Assembly: GCA_963854735.1 (NCBI GenBank) | Contig: OY978108.1 | Span: 248,001-312,000 of the forward strand | DNA from: Marvania coccoides | Taxonomy: Eukaryota; Chlorophyta; Trebouxiophyceae; Chlorellales; Chlorellaceae | Reading direction: 5' to 3' | Length of the DNA: 64,000 bases | Shown: piece after piece, positions 34,396-46,557 of the stretch | How the letters are laid out: each line of letters begins with the position of its first letter | How positions within the stretch are numbered: the first letter of the stretch is position 1 | Position numbers and translations under genes: made by a program | Notes under the pieces: generated by a model | The model's input: the letters and a program-made list of their open reading frames with translations, nothing else | Databases searched by the model: none | What the model was told of the DNA's origin: nothing

Positions 34396-35387
34396 ATGTT
34401 TGGGAAGACGGCAATGGCACCAGCTGCCAGCCTTCCCCGCCCGTGTGGTAAGGTCGACGCACCCTAGCATCGAACTTTTTTTTGAATTCAAACTTATCTC
34501 GTCCGTCTCACCCTCCACCCACTTCACTTCAATCTGCAGCTAAACCTCGCGCCAGGCGTGTTGTCGTCACACGCGCTGCAGCCGCAAAGGCCGACCCAGT
34601 CCCCCCTTCTGCCTTTGCCGCTGCCCTCCTAGTGCAAAAAGAAGAGGAGTTGAAGCACCTCACAAGCCCTGGGCGGCTGGCCCCTCGCGCCGCGGTGATC
34701 GCAGCCATCCGCAAGGAAATTGCGGAGCTCCGGCAGCAGCTGAAGTCCGCAGTGGCAGCTAAATTGCCGCCGACGCTGGCAGCCGATCTTCCGCCGCCGC
34801 CCGCCCCTGCGGCCCCGCCGCCCGCCGCCAGGCGGCAAACCGCCGCCGCCACCGCACGCACCGCCGCCTACAGCCCTCCCACCGCAGCAGCGCCGCCGCC
34901 GCCCGCTATCGCCGCCCGCGAAGCGCTGTTAATGGTGGAAAGGCAGCTCTCTGTGTCCAGCAGCTCCTCTTCTTCCTCCTATGGCGCGCCAAGGGGCGCG
35001 GGCCGCGGCCGCAGCGCGCTGGTGGCGGTGGAGCAGTCCCTTGCGATGGGTTTTTCGCCCTCGCTGGGCGCCAATCGCGAACTGGCGGAGCTGGAGGCAG
35101 AGAACTCGCTGCTGAAGGGCAAGCTGGAGGCGCTCAGGGAGCGGGAGCGGCTGCTGGAGCTGGTGAAGGAGCGCATGGGGCAGCGAAAGGTGGCAGAACC
35201 GGCGGTGGAAGGCGACGCCGCTGCTGCACCTGCTGCGCCCGCTACGAAGCCGCGAAGGACGAGGAAAGTGGCGACGAAGAATGTGGATGGGGAGGGTAAG
35301 AAGAAGGCCGCGCCCAGGAAGAAGAAAGCGGCGCCAAAAGTGACCCCTAGCGAGGACGGAGATGCGTCAGCTTTGCAGGCGGCTTGA
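34396..35387 (+). CDS. putative plastid-targeted coiled-coil protein with Lys-rich tail
   Basis: Two exons, 34396-34447 and 34540-35387 (GT-AG, phase 1), give 299 residues. The N-terminus (MAPAASLPRP then RARRVVVTRAAAAKA) has the Ala/Ser/Arg-rich look of a chloroplast transit peptide with a VTRA-type cleavage region. A helical segment (about 50-85: EEELKHLT...IRKEIAELRQQL) is followed by a Pro/Ala-rich linker, a Ser run, a second coiled coil (about 195-235: ELEAENSLLKGKLEAL), and a basic tail (TKPRRTRKVATKN, KKKAAPRKKKAAPK). The tail resembles DNA-binding tails of histone-like proteins, so a nucleoid or RNA-associated role is a guess. I do not recognise the family. Confidence 0.7.
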
Positions 35388-35849
35388 AATAGAGATGTAG
35401 CTTTAATCAGTGGTGTGTGATGTTGAATAATAAAAATAGAGCATTTCGCTGCTTCTGCTGCTGCTGCTGCTGCTGTGAGAGTTAAGGAGTACGGAAACGG
35501 AGGAGAATGCTATCTAGGACGCTTGAACAACCGTGTTTGTTTAATTTTTTTCGGTATATAATTGTTGAGAGCTTCGTGGATTTGTGAATTTGTAACTATG
35601 GTAGCACTGAGAAACACATAAAAATGTGGCGGGCCGAGCACAAGATCGAAGTGCTGAAGATGCGCGCTTGGCTGCATTTTCACTATGGAGCAAGCGCCTA
35701 TATACACCGCATTATTTTTACAACTTGTTTTCATTTATTACACGCTCGCTAATTGCGCTAAAATCACGGTCAAACTTTGGTCAAACTTAATAATAAAGAA
35801 ATATGCAAGCTTTATTCGCGAGTCCCTGTGCAATTTGGTACGCATAAAA
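35388..35849. other. intergenic region with CTG microsatellite
   Basis: Contains a (CTG)7 run at 35455-35475. The rest is AT-rich flank and presumably the promoter of the small gene that follows. No gene is seen. Confidence 0.6.
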
Positions 35850-36274
35850 ATGGCTGGAGAATCAATTAGCAGCGAAAGCGCCGCTATGGACGAGGCGCTG
35901 CGCGCCTTTGAGGCCCGCATCGACAAGAGCGACCCTGCTCAAGCTCAGCTGCTGGAGGAGATGCGAGAGCACACGCGACGGCTGCACCAAACGAGGGGCG
36001 ACTGGAACAAGCCCAGCACCTCTCGAAATTGGAACGACGCTGCGCCGCGGCCGACAGCCACCGCGCCTCTGGCCATCGAGTCCTACAGGTGAGATTTGTT
36101 ATTATTACACTGCTCGCATTTCCTGAGGCTAAACTGCATGCCTGTAAACTGTGCAGAGAATATAAAAATTATGTGCTGAAAGAGCAGCAACCGCTGCACC
36201 TCATTGCCCGAGGGGAAGAGCTCAAGCTGCTGGAAGCGCCACCACCAACACACAACTCCACGCAACAAAGCTGA
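35850..36274 (+). CDS. small protein of unknown function
   Basis: Exons 35850-36088 and 36157-36274 (GT-AG, phase 2) encode 118 residues. The N-terminal half is acidic and helical (MDEALRAFEARIDKSDPAQ, QLLEEMREHTRRLHQ). The middle is Asn/Thr/Pro rich. The second exon has EYKNYVLKEQQPLHLIARG. No signal peptide, membrane segment or known motif is seen. The A-rich context before ATG 35850 (ATAAAAATGG) fits a start; an upstream in-frame extension exists but is hydrophobic and AT-rich, so I did not use it. It converges on UTP13 with only 53 bp between stop codons. Confidence 0.6.
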
Positions 36275-36310
36275 AAATGTTTAATTTCTAATTGTGTTTA
36301 ACCATTGCAA

Positions 36311-36322
36311 TGTAAAATTACA
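36311..36322. terminator. back-to-back TGTAA poly(A) signals of two convergent genes
   Basis: TGTAA on the plus strand at 36311-36315 lies 37 nt after the stop of the small gene. TGTAA on the minus strand (TTACA, 36318-36322) lies 6 nt after the UTP13 stop. TGTAA is the established chlorophyte polyadenylation signal. If both are used, the two mRNAs overlap at their 3' ends. Confidence 0.5.
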
Positions 36323-36327
36323 AGCGT

Positions 36328-39300
36328 TTATTTAGCAGAAGATTTCTTCTTCTTCGCCGGCGTCTTCTTCGATGTTTTCTTCAATGCCGGCGGTGGCGCC
36401 ACAACCGCAGCCGGCGCCCTCTTCTTCCTCCTCCCCCTCGCCTTCCGCTTCTTCGGCATCTCCTGCGGCCCGCCCTCCCCATCGCTGTCCTCTTCACTCG
36501 ACAGCCCCTCCTCCCCTTCAGCATGATGCCCATTAGCCAACAGCGCCTCCCCGCCACTCGCAGCAGCGTCGCCCTCGTCTGCCGGGGTCAGCACATTCAG
36601 CGTCCCCAGCACGTAATCCACCACAAACGTGGACCGCACCAGCCGATCCGCCCTCGCAAAATGCCGCTTGGTATAAGACTCTAGCGCTTCTAGAAGACCT
36701 CCCACTCCCGGGATGGCCATGAGCTCCGCGGGGGGGCGGCTGCGCAGCACCGCCCCCAGCAGCGCCTGAGCCGCAAAGCAGGTCCGACCGTTGGTGTTCC
36801 ACTCTCGGGCGTACTCGAGACACTGCCGAACGCGCTCAGGCGATAGTCCAGCGACCACGCGCCTCAAAACCGCGCCCCCGTCGTCCCTGCCTCCCGCCCC
36901 GCCCTCCACCGCCGCTGTGACTACCGTCAGCAGGCTCCCAGGGTGCCGCATGTCGAGCGCCAGGCCCGCTGCTTTTCCCCAATTCCTGGACCGCAGGGCG
37001 TTCGACAGCGCCTGCTGCTGGTGCAGCACCACCTCTGCGTCCTTGGCTGCGCCTTGGGCGTCGGCTGCAGTGCAGTCTTCCCACAAAATCACCCCGCCGT
37101 CAGCGCCCCCTGAAGCCAGCAAGTTTCCGGCACTGCCTAGGGCCAGAGCCCACACTTTGTCCTCGTGGGCGTCAAACGTGTTGGTGCACTCGCTGGTGCG
37201 CATGTTCCACAGCTTGAGCAGCCCGTCGCCGCCCGCCGACACCAGCTGCGTCCCGGCAGAAAGGAAGTCTACTCGCAGCACGGAAGAAAGGTGGCCCTCG
37301 AACGTGCGCAGGCACGCGCCGTCCTGCAGCGACCACAGCTTGACCGTTTTGTCGCCGGAGGCGGTGGCTAGCGCTTTATCCACAGGTGAAAACACCACAG
37401 ACCAAACTCCCCGCTTGTGGCCCTTTAAAGTCAAGCTCAGCACCAAATTGGGGAGCTGCCACACCTTGACGGTGCGATCCTGCGAGGCAGAGGCCACGAG
37501 GCTGTCGTTGGGAGCCACCGCGACCGCGTTAATGTCTTTGGCATGCGCTGCCACCGCTGCAGTAGCTCTCAACGCTGCAGGCGGCTGCCCCGCCTCCAGC
37601 CCCACCACCCCACGCGTGTCCCACACCTTCAACAGCTTATCCGCGCCGCCAGACACCAAGAAACCGCCGCCTTTTCGCGCAAATGCCACCGCGGACACTG
37701 CCCCAACATGGCCTTTCCCCACGCCGATGCAGCGGCCTTCAGGGGCCGTCCACAGCCGCACGGTGTTGTCTTTGGACCCTGACGCCAGCAGGGTAGTGCC
37801 CACCTTCAGGCGCAACGCGTCCAGCGCTAAAACCGCCTCGGCGTGGCCGTCTAGTGTTGCAGTGCAGCTGAGGGTAGAGCAGTCAAACAACCGAATGTGG
37901 GGGCCGTTGCTGGCCACCGCGACATGCGTGGGCGCTCCAGAGCCTCCTCCAGCCTCATCACCACGTAATACAGCCGTATTGCTGCTACTTGCATTGGCAG
38001 TGATGAATTTGACGTCAGTCACCTCATCGTTGTTGCCGATCAGCTGCGTGGCCAGGCTCAGATCCCCCGCGTGCGCGTTCAGCACCAGTAGCCGACAGTC
38101 TTGGGTGCCAGCCACCAGGCCTCCGCCTCCTGGCAGCGGCCGCAGCTCCACGACCCCGGTGCTGCCGTCGGCAGCAGCCGCGCCTACGCCCGGCGGCGCA
38201 GCGTCGTAGATGCACTTCCCGGTGTCCGCGCGCCACAGCTTCACCGTGCCCTTCTCTCCGCCGGTCGCAAAGCATAGCGGCGGCGGGTGTGCAGAAATTC
38301 CGCACACCGAAGCCGGCAGAGCCACCAGCCCCTCGATTGCCTCGTACACCGGCACTGTGGTGACCTTGGTGTGGTTGCGCAGGCTCCAGGCTATCACCAC
38401 GCCGTCTCTGCCGCCGCTGAGCAGGCTCCATCCATCAGGCGATAAAGAGAGCGAGGTAACGGCGGAAAAATGGCCTTGCAGGGTGGCGATGCAGGTTTTA
38501 GCGACCAAATCCCACACCCGGACCTGAGTGTCATCGCTGCCCGTGGCGAGGAGGAGCTGCGTGGGGTGGAAGGCGCAGCACAGCACGACGCCGCTGCGAC
38601 ACAAAACAACGCAAAAATGAGAACGAAAACTGGTCAAAATCGGGATTTTTAAGCAAGGCTCAATATAAATGAATATAAATGACAATAAATTGAGCTAATA
38701 GGAAATGAGGGTCGGTCTGAGTGTGGTCTTCGGTTTGTCACGCCATTGCCATTAATTCCAGCAATCAAGCGTGGTGCTCCCGAAGACCGGATGCTGTGGC
38801 ATGACAATGTCTTCCCCGACCAAATCAAGTAAAAAAACGAGGTCGAGGATCTCAAATCATGCTAAAACGCACTCTTGGAAAAAATAAACTTTTGCAACGA
38901 AAAACGTCTTTTTTCCTAATTACCCCTCACCTGTGGCCTGTGAAATTATGCGTGCAGTAGCCGCCGTCGATGTCCCACACCCTCGCTGATCTGTCGGCTG
39001 AGGCGCTGGCCAGCAGCGCTCCTGAGGTGTCGACAGCAAGGTCTGCCACCGGAGCACGATGACCCTGCGAAAAATAGCCAAATTTTATGATTAAAAAGGG
39101 AAATCTAATGGGAAATGTAAAAACCTCTCGAAATTAAGAAGGGACAGTGGTGCAATTGATTGAATGCGTGTGAAAAGTGGGTATAAACTTACTTTGAATG
39201 TGCGCAGCTGCTCCCCCGTCTCCAGCGAGAAGCAGCGGAGCTGCAGGCTGCGTGAGGCCACAAAAATAAGCCTTCCATCGGGGCTGAGCGCAAGCGAGGT

Positions 39301-39713
39301 CACCGGCTCTGTGTCCTGCAGATTAAAGGGGAAATCAAGGTGAAAAAAGGGGTGACCGGCAGCGAGGCGGCAGAAATGATGAGATGCTCAATTAATGCGT
39401 ATTTGTAGGGTATTTTGACGTACTCCTGCAATGGTCTTTTGAACAGCGCCAGTTTGGACGTCGACGAGCTGCAGTGGTAACGGGAACACGAGGTTGGTCG
39501 CCAAAGATGACAGATTAAAAGTGCTTACTCCTCGCAATGCATGCATATGCGAATTGATTTTATTTATTGAAATCAAATCTTTTGGCTCACTTTGACTTCA
39601 TCTGCGCATGCGCAAGCCAGCGTTGCGCCATCGCTCGACAATCGAACAGCTCCGCCGGTGTAAAATACTTCCAATTTCGCCCTGGTCTTGTAGTTTAGCT
39701 TCGACCCATCCAT
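36328..39713 (-). CDS. UTP13: U3 snoRNP WD40 protein UTP13 / transducin beta-like 3
   Basis: Five minus-strand exons (39713-39591, 39468-39424, 39315-39193, 39064-38931, 38593-36328), GT-AG, phases consistent, 896 residues. Many WD40 repeats fill the first 650 or so residues, with typical endings such as ASADRSARVWD, SGSKDNTVRLW, SGGADKLLKVWD and ASGDKTVKLWSL; this matches the double-propeller plan of UTP13. The C-terminal domain (about 655-810: ALRSRNWGKAAGLALDMRHP, then ESYTKRHFARADRLVRST) is the UTP13-specific tail. A Lys-rich nuclear end follows. Known role: UTP-B complex of the small-subunit processome, early 18S pre-rRNA cleavage in the nucleolus. The last exon is very long (2.27 kb), unlike the small upstream ones. 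Confidence 0.92.
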
Positions 39714-40374
39714 GTTTATAAATAAAATATAAAAAATAATAAACAGAGTTTGAAAAATGAGCTCAAGGCTCAAGTGGTCTCGACTGGAAAGGAAGCAGGC
39801 GGCGAAGACAGTGCTGTGCTGGCTATCTTCTTAACGCATACTGCATGGCGAGAAGTAATCACCTGGTACTAACAAAAGCCGCCTCTTCATGCATGCCCTC
39901 AAATCTGCTCTTTCCCCAAAGAATCTCCGTCTGAAACTTGCAACGTGTGTTCCTGTTCTTCATGAACCTAAATTCAATTCGTAATGCAATGCTGGGTTGT
40001 GCCGAAATACATCTTGCGTCTCCAGAGACACAGCAAAACTTTAATAAAAATAAAAATATTACTCTCTCCGCCACTTCTGAAAGCAATGGCAAAAAATTCC
40101 TCCTCTCCCTCCGCTTCGTCAAATTAAATTATTTTCGTAGCAGTGTACCATTATGCGCTCATCCCCAGCAGCGAAACAGCTCCCCCAGCAATCGGCAGCT
40201 CTTGTCGCTCCTGCACGAAGAACAGAAAAGCCAAAAAAATCAATAAACTGAGGAAGTAAACGAAGAAATTATTCGAATAACAACAAAAGCACCAAACATT
40301 TTTTATTCTAAGAGCTGTACAAGAAATTATAAAATAGCACCGAAATAATTTCAAACTTCAGTTCCCCCCTCCTG
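39714..40374. other. intergenic region UTP13 / MGDG synthase
   Basis: AT-rich promoter region of UTP13 and 3' flank of the MGDG synthase gene, both on the minus strand. No coding frame of credible composition. Confidence 0.55.
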
Positions 40375-42431
40375 TCATATTGCGCAAACGCCGTATGCTA
40401 TCCATAACGACATTTCCATCTTCTCTACGCATTGCCTCACCTTAACCAGCCCTGCCAGGTCCCTCACGATGTCAAACAGCGCCCCCGGCTTGGAAAGCGC
40501 CTTTGCTTTCCCCGACAGCCGCTTCAGCTCCCCTTTGCCCCCATCCAGCCACTTCCGGATCACCTTTGCCATCTTCGGCGGACTCGCCTCAAACAGCCCC
40601 ACCCCGTTGTCCGTAACGTAAGGAATGTTGCCCTCTTCCTGGCACGGTACAAAGGCATTGAGAACCATCGGCAGGCCGCAGATGAGCGCCTCGCTGATTG
40701 TGCCTGGGCCTGCCTTTGTCACGATGACGTCACATGCGCACATAAGCTCAGGCATGTTGTCAACGAAGCCTAGAACGAGGACCGACATCCCGTCGGGGTA
40801 GGCCTTGCGGCTGAGGGTGTTGACGAGCTTAGCGTTGCGGCCGCACACCACCACCACCTGGAAGAGAGAGTGAGAAACGAAGGGCGAAAATGAGAAATGC
40901 CGGGATAAGAAAATGACAAATTTTGGTTTTGGGTGGCGGGGGCGTAAATCTGATGGAGAAGCCGTCAGTCAGCTAATCAATAGAGCAATATAATGAATAT
41001 AAACGTATTTCTTGAACCCCGAGTATCGCTTTAATGATATAAATACATAAAATTGCAGCATTCTCAATCATTATTTTCCTCTTTCGCTCAAATATTTCTT
41101 CCTAACAACTCGCCTGGCAATCGCCGCCGATCTCAGCAGCCAGCGCGTCCACCGTCTTCTCTACGGGGCCCATGCCCTCCCCTCCACCCACCAGCAGCAC
41201 CGCCGGCTTGTCCAGGTCCATCCCCAGGCTCTTCCTGAGTTTCTTTTTGGGCGCAGGTTTCTTCGCAAACGCCGGCCGAATGGGCAGCCCGTACAGCCGC
41301 AGCTGATCCGGGGACAGCCCCAGCGACAGCGCCTGCGCCTTGGTTTCCTCCGTGGCCACGTAACACCGGTCCACGCCTCGATAAAACCAGGTGTTGTGGC
41401 AGGTTGTGAGGTCAGTGACGACGGTGGCAAACGCGGTGGGTTTAACTTGCTGCCCCGAGGCTTCCCGCTGCCGCAGCACGCGCACGGGGACGTGCTGCAT
41501 GAGGGGGTGCACCGAGATCACGAGATCTGGGTCATACGCGTCGTAGGCTGCTGAGACCGAGGAGGCCACGATGGCGGCGGCGGTGGTAGCGAGGGGGACG
41601 TGCACGATGCGGGGCTGCGTGGCGGTGAAGTTAAAGCGCCAGATAAAGGGGTACTTTACCTGTAAATAAAAGAAGGAAAAAGCGCTAATTTTGCATTATT
41701 TCGGGTGAAAATTACGAAACTTTCGAGCGCCAAAAAAAGTGTTTTTGATGGCAAAAAAAGTGCCAAATTGGTGTTTTGGGAAGCGTACCATGAAGGAGTA
41801 GCTCTTCGGGAGCTGATTGAAGGGCCAGGGTGTGTGGTGCATCCACAAGTCGACGACATCAATGTGGTAGGCGTCGCCGTAGAGCTCCTGAAAACCGGCT
41901 CGCAGGGCCTCCGCGGAGGCGCGATGGCCGCCGCCAGTGTCCGACATGAGAATCAGGACTCGCGTCTTCTTATCCGTGCGGCGGGAGGGCCGCGCGCAGC
42001 CGCGCAGCGGCCAGAGCGGCGAGGCGTGTGCCACACCGCCACCGCCACCGAAAAACTGCAAAAGAGGGTCGTATTTGGGGAAATTGGTGAGTCAATTGGT
42101 GGGAGGTGGCTGTTAAGGGTGTGATCCGGCTTACGTATGCGGCAGCTCCGCCCCCTGCGCCCATGCTCAGCTTGGATGCTCGCGGAATGTTGAAGTTGAA
42201 CCAGGCGCGCGAGGGCGGTGTCGAGCGGCCCTGGCTGCTCGGCTTTCTGCTGGATGGCGAGCTGTCGCCGCGAGAGGCCCCTACACTGGCCACGGGAGGC
42301 GCAGCAGCTGCCGAAGGGGAGCGGCTTTGCGGAGATGACAGCCCCAGCCCGGCAATGGATGAGCCCATATGCCATGTCGTAGAAGCAAATGGTCGCAATG
42401 TGGCACGATCCACGCGCGAAATGTCCTCCAT
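40375..42431 (-). CDS. MGD1: monogalactosyldiacylglycerol synthase (MGDG synthase), plastid
   Basis: Four exons (42431-42135, 42055-41789, 41659-41114, 40857-40375), all phase 0, encode 530 residues, the normal length. The enzyme transfers galactose from UDP-galactose to diacylglycerol at the plastid envelope to make the main thylakoid lipid. The first 115 or so residues are Ser/Ala/Arg rich, a plausible transit peptide. The GT28-type domain starts with [13 protein letters not shown] (about 132-144). Motifs seen: [37 protein letters not shown] (first part), [28 protein letters not shown], and the UDP-sugar site [17 protein letters not shown]. The third intron (41113-40858) uses a GC donor, CAG|GCGAGT, keeping phase 0 exactly where the family continues. 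ATG 42431 is the first in frame. Confidence 0.94.
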
Positions 42432-43007
42432 TTGGCCTCCTGCGACCTCCTGCTTTTTCTCAATCAATGAGTTTTAAAAAAATATTAAAAAAAAATAGGC
42501 GTCACTTGCCGCCGGAATGGTGGCAAAGGCGCAATATGCAACGAAAATAAAAATTAAATTTGCAATTGAGAGCTGCTGGGCCTTCACGGATCAGATTCAG
42601 AATTGGATGACCAAGCCAACATTTTGGAGGAGCTGGCTGTCGAAGTATATTTTTTTATGCTCTGAAACACGTGCGGCTCACACACCGACTTGCAAGCTCG
42701 TGGCCACCTCTTTCCGACATATCCCGCGCGGCGCCCATGAATGAGGCATTCTCTTCGTTCCCCCCTCGCCGCTTCACTTAAGAGTTCTCGCCCGTCCAGC
42801 ATGTGGTTAAATGGGAACCATCTTATTATGGTGAACAACGGAATGGGATAGGTCAAAAACACATACTTAAAACTAAAAGGGAACAGTGCTACTCACTTAA
42901 ATAATGGACTGATATATTATGTAAATGCAGCGGGGAAAGAGAAATAGAAAGAAAGGAAAAAAGGAAGAGGGAGAAAGAAAGAAAAAGAGAAAGAGAATAC
43001 CCGCATT
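42432..43007. other. intergenic region MGDG synthase / PKG
   Basis: Promoter of the MGDG synthase gene and 3' region of the kinase gene. A purine-rich tract (GAAAGAGAAATAGAAAGAAA and onward) covers about 42934-42996 just after the kinase stop. No gene is seen. Confidence 0.55.
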
Positions 43008-46000
43008 TTAAAAGTCTTCAAACACTTTGTTCGCCTCCGACAGCTCTTCAGGCGTCTCCTTGGGCGGCCGAGCGCCGTGCTTACGTTCCTGGGTCGCCAA
43101 GTCCCGGATCCGCTTCGCTGCGTCGTCCTTCGGCATTCTGGGCGGTGACATTTTGCGCGCCGCCAGCGCCTCCCAGTCAAATCCGTCAAACCACTTGTGG
43201 CGCTTCACGTCGCCCGCTCGTCCGGCCAGCGCCCCCAACCGCCGCGTAGGCTTCCTCTCCATCAACCGCATCATCAAATCCTTGGCAGCGGCGCTCACGT
43301 ACGGTGGGAACTTCACCGCAAACTCCTCGTCCACAATGCGCCGCATCACCGTCATCGGGTCTTCACTCTTCGCGCTCGTGAACGGTTGACGCCCTGTCAG
43401 CAGGACGTACGTCACGACCCCCAGCCCCCACCAGTCCACCGACGGCCCGTACCCGTGCGCGAGCACGTTCTCGGGGGCTACGTACCCTGGGGTGCCGCAG
43501 AAGGTATAGGTTCGCTTGCCGGAATCGAGCACTTTGGCGAACCCAAAGTCGCCGAGCTTGGGGTAACCCTGCTGGTCGATGAAGATGTTTTCGGGCTTGA
43601 GGTCGCGGTAGACGATGGAGTGGTCGTGGAGGTACTCGAGCGCCAGCACGATGGAGGCCACGTAGAAGCGGGCCACGTTCTCTGGCAGTCCACGGAGCAC
43701 CTGCGCCGGAAAAAAAAAAAAAAAAAAAAAAAAATAACTAGGAACGGTTGGATTAATTCTGCTATTCTAGAGACCAAAACAATCAAAATCCTTTCTAATT
43801 TCTTCCAAAATCAATAAAGAAATTCATGAAAAAGCTATTAATTGCCAAAAAAACTCTCTCTTTAAAAAATTACCAACCTTCGTCTGCGGAGCCATGCAGC
43901 CGCGCTGGAAGGGCCCCTTCGGCACCCGCATGGGTATAATGCGCGCCTCCGCCACCAGGATGTCCATGAGATCCCCTCCCGGCATGAGATCAAAAAGAAA
44001 GTAGAGGTGGTACTTGTCTTGGAACGAGCCATACTGGCGGATACAAAAAGGGTGCGTCAGGTTTCGCGTAATGGTCTGCTCACAGAACACGTGCTCTGGG
44101 CACTGCGCTACAGCGGTCTTGCGCATGCGCTTCAGCGCGTACGCCCTCGCAGACCCCTCTTCAGTCGCCACCGACACTCGAGAAAAAGCGCCGCTGCCCA
44201 GTACAATGCCTTCTACCAGGGTCAAAACGGGGGACCCCCCCTGGGAGGTGAACCCCCCGCCCCAGCTGCTGCCGTACCCTGCGTACCACCCCGAGTTGTA
44301 TGCGTTGTTGAGGGCGGCGTTAGAAGGCACCGTGGAAACCATGTTGGGCGGGGCTTCTGCAATTAAGAAATACAGAAAGCGATAAAAGGGGAGGGGAACG
44401 TGAGAATGAGATGATTTGATAGCGTTGTTCTCATGGGAAAAAGATTCTTCTACTGAGACAGTGCGTGAATAAAAAATAGCGGACAAAGTGGGCAAACTGA
44501 AAACTGAACATGTCCCTATTTTGATGGGTAAAAAATGAAACAATAAACACCATTCGTACAGAATAAAAACAGCATTACACAGCTCGCAAAGAAATGTAGA
44601 CATACGGCGATTATCATGCAAAATTCAATCCTCAATTATATAAGGAACTCACCGATGGCTGGAGCTGCCGAGGTTTTCAGCTCTAGTACTTCATCCAGGT
44701 GCCCCACCGCCCGCACCAGCTCCCACACCCACTGCCCCTGTGACTTGGAGTACCGCCGCCGCTTGATGTGCACCATGGCCTGCTGCCGCGACGGCCCGCC
44801 CTGCGCCGCCAGCTTCATCAGCCGAGCGCCCACTACGTGCGGGCTCTTTTCGCGCGCCATCAGCTGCTCCAGGGGGCCCAGCAGCGAGATAAAGTTTTCT
44901 CGATCCAGGGTCAAACAAACCAGTCTCGTAACCGCCACTACAGAGGCGGTACGGGGGGCCGACATCAGCAGCGCCGCCTCCCCGAAGAAATCCGAGCGGA
45001 AGAGCTGGTTGACACGGCGAGGGGCGCCGGTGGAGGCGCCAGGGGAGTCTGGGGGCTCGTCCATGCCGCCGCTGATGGTGCCGCCGTCGTTGGACTGCAG
45101 CACCGTTGCCTCGCCTTCTTTTATTATGTAAAAAAGATCGCCGGCGTCTCCCTCGTGCACCACGGTGGCGCCCGCGGGGAAAACGCGCTGCTCGAAGGCG
45201 TCCAGCAGCCGCAGCTTCTCCTCCTTGGCCAGCGGCGACAGGATGGGCACTGATCGATAAAAAAATTGAAAAAAAATAACAATGAATCAACGGAAAATTT
45301 TTGGGGGCACAAACGGGCCATTTTTGTAGCTATAAACGCACAAATGCACATCAAAACGCAGCTAGACAGCACATAGTAGCAGAAAGGATGATATAGCAGT
45401 GTGGAGAAAGCAAAAAACATCTCAAAGTTACCTTGGTTGAGGAAGAGCTCCAGCTGCGAGGCGGCGTCCTCTTGCCCCCGCTTCACGTGCTGCCTAAACA
45501 GGTCACGCTCCAGCACCCACACCACCGCCTCTTGCGTGGCTGCCACCGTGGCAGACCGGGGGCAGTCATACATCAGCGACACTTCGCCAAAAGTGTCCCC
45601 CCGTCGCTTCATGTTCACCCGCAAATTAACGCCCTTTCGGCGCTGCAAAACCTCGAACTCTCCAGATTTAACGACGTACAGCTCACTGGCGCCCAGCCCT
45701 GTGTCTCCCTCTTGAATAAGAATCTCTCCAGCGGACACAGGGCGCTCGTACATCGACTGCACGATGGCCCGCTGTTGCGCGGCGTCCAAATGGTTGAAAA
45801 GCAACACTTTCGCGAGGCATTCCTGCAGGGGAGATACGTGCGTTAGGTAGGGGGTGCATTTTCGAATAGAGTGGAGAAAAAATGATGGGATTTGGCGGGG
45901 TTTAAGGGGGTGAAACTCACTGTGATAAAGGACCAATCTCCTTGGGCCGCTTGGACTGAGCCCAAGTAGGTGCGTTGGTTAGCCTTGCGCTTGATTTCTG

Positions 46001-46070
46001 TGACCGCCTGCGCGCGGCCGACGTTCTTATTGGCGTCCCCTGCATCGCTGGCGGAGAATGCGTTGCCCAT
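43008..46070 (-). CDS. PKG: cGMP-dependent protein kinase (PKG), putative N-myristoylated
   Basis: Five exons (46070-45921, 45822-45432, 45249-44653, 44356-43878, 43700-43008), phases consistent, 769 residues. The N-terminus MGNAFSAS is a good N-myristoylation signal. Two cyclic-nucleotide-binding domains follow, with cassettes FGEVSLMYDCPRSATV and FGEAALLMSAPRTASV; the second has an Arg-Thr like PKGs. The AGC kinase domain has GSGAFS (433-438), the ALK lysine, YRDLKPEN (about 570), DFGFAK, TFCGTPGYVAPE and DWWGLGV, and ends in the AGC tail NKVFEDF. All catalytic residues are present. PKGs are common in flagellated green algae. An inserted low-complexity Gly/Ser/Tyr stretch precedes the kinase domain. 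Intron 4 carries a poly-A run of more than 20. Confidence 0.92.
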
Positions 46071-46557
46071 TGCGCCGCATCAGCCGGCCCAGCGAGGGAG
46101 CAGCAGGCGGTGGGGGAGAAGAAGTAACAAAGAGGCAGGCAGCGGAGGGAGGAAGCCGCCTGGATGGCACGCTCGTCGAATGGTGTTTATGTGTATTTAC
46201 GCCGAGTTCGGATGCTGGAATACGTGACGAGGCAGTCTACTTTTGAAAATTAAATGTTGTTCTTAATTGATGTGTGTGGGAGTCCTGGGGAAGGTGATAG
46301 ACAACCAGGTCTCGAGCGTCAATGTATGGTGAAATGCGATATAACTATATATACCAGTTGACGAAAACCCAAGGACGCGTTGTTTTATTTTTGTTCCTTC
46401 AAGGAAGGCTTCTGCACAAGTAATTTTTGCGAGTCCTTGCTCCTCTATTCCTTAACTATATATAAATAATAAATTAACGCAGATCCTTCATCGCCCAGCT
46501 ACAAAGGACAGCCTAACGTTTTTGCAAGTATTGAATTTAAATCATCACAAAGCCAGC
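46071..46557. promoter_or_regulatory. divergent promoter region of PKG and SRP14
   Basis: 487 bp lie between the two start codons. The SRP14 side is AT-rich with TATATATAA-like sequences near 46340-46470. No specific operator is recognised. Confidence 0.4.

Noticed and set aside
36791..38209. 472-codon open frame on the plus strand
   Set aside because: It is antisense to the UTP13 last exon and owes its length to the GC-rich codon use there. The minus-strand translation has clear WD40 repeats; this one has none.
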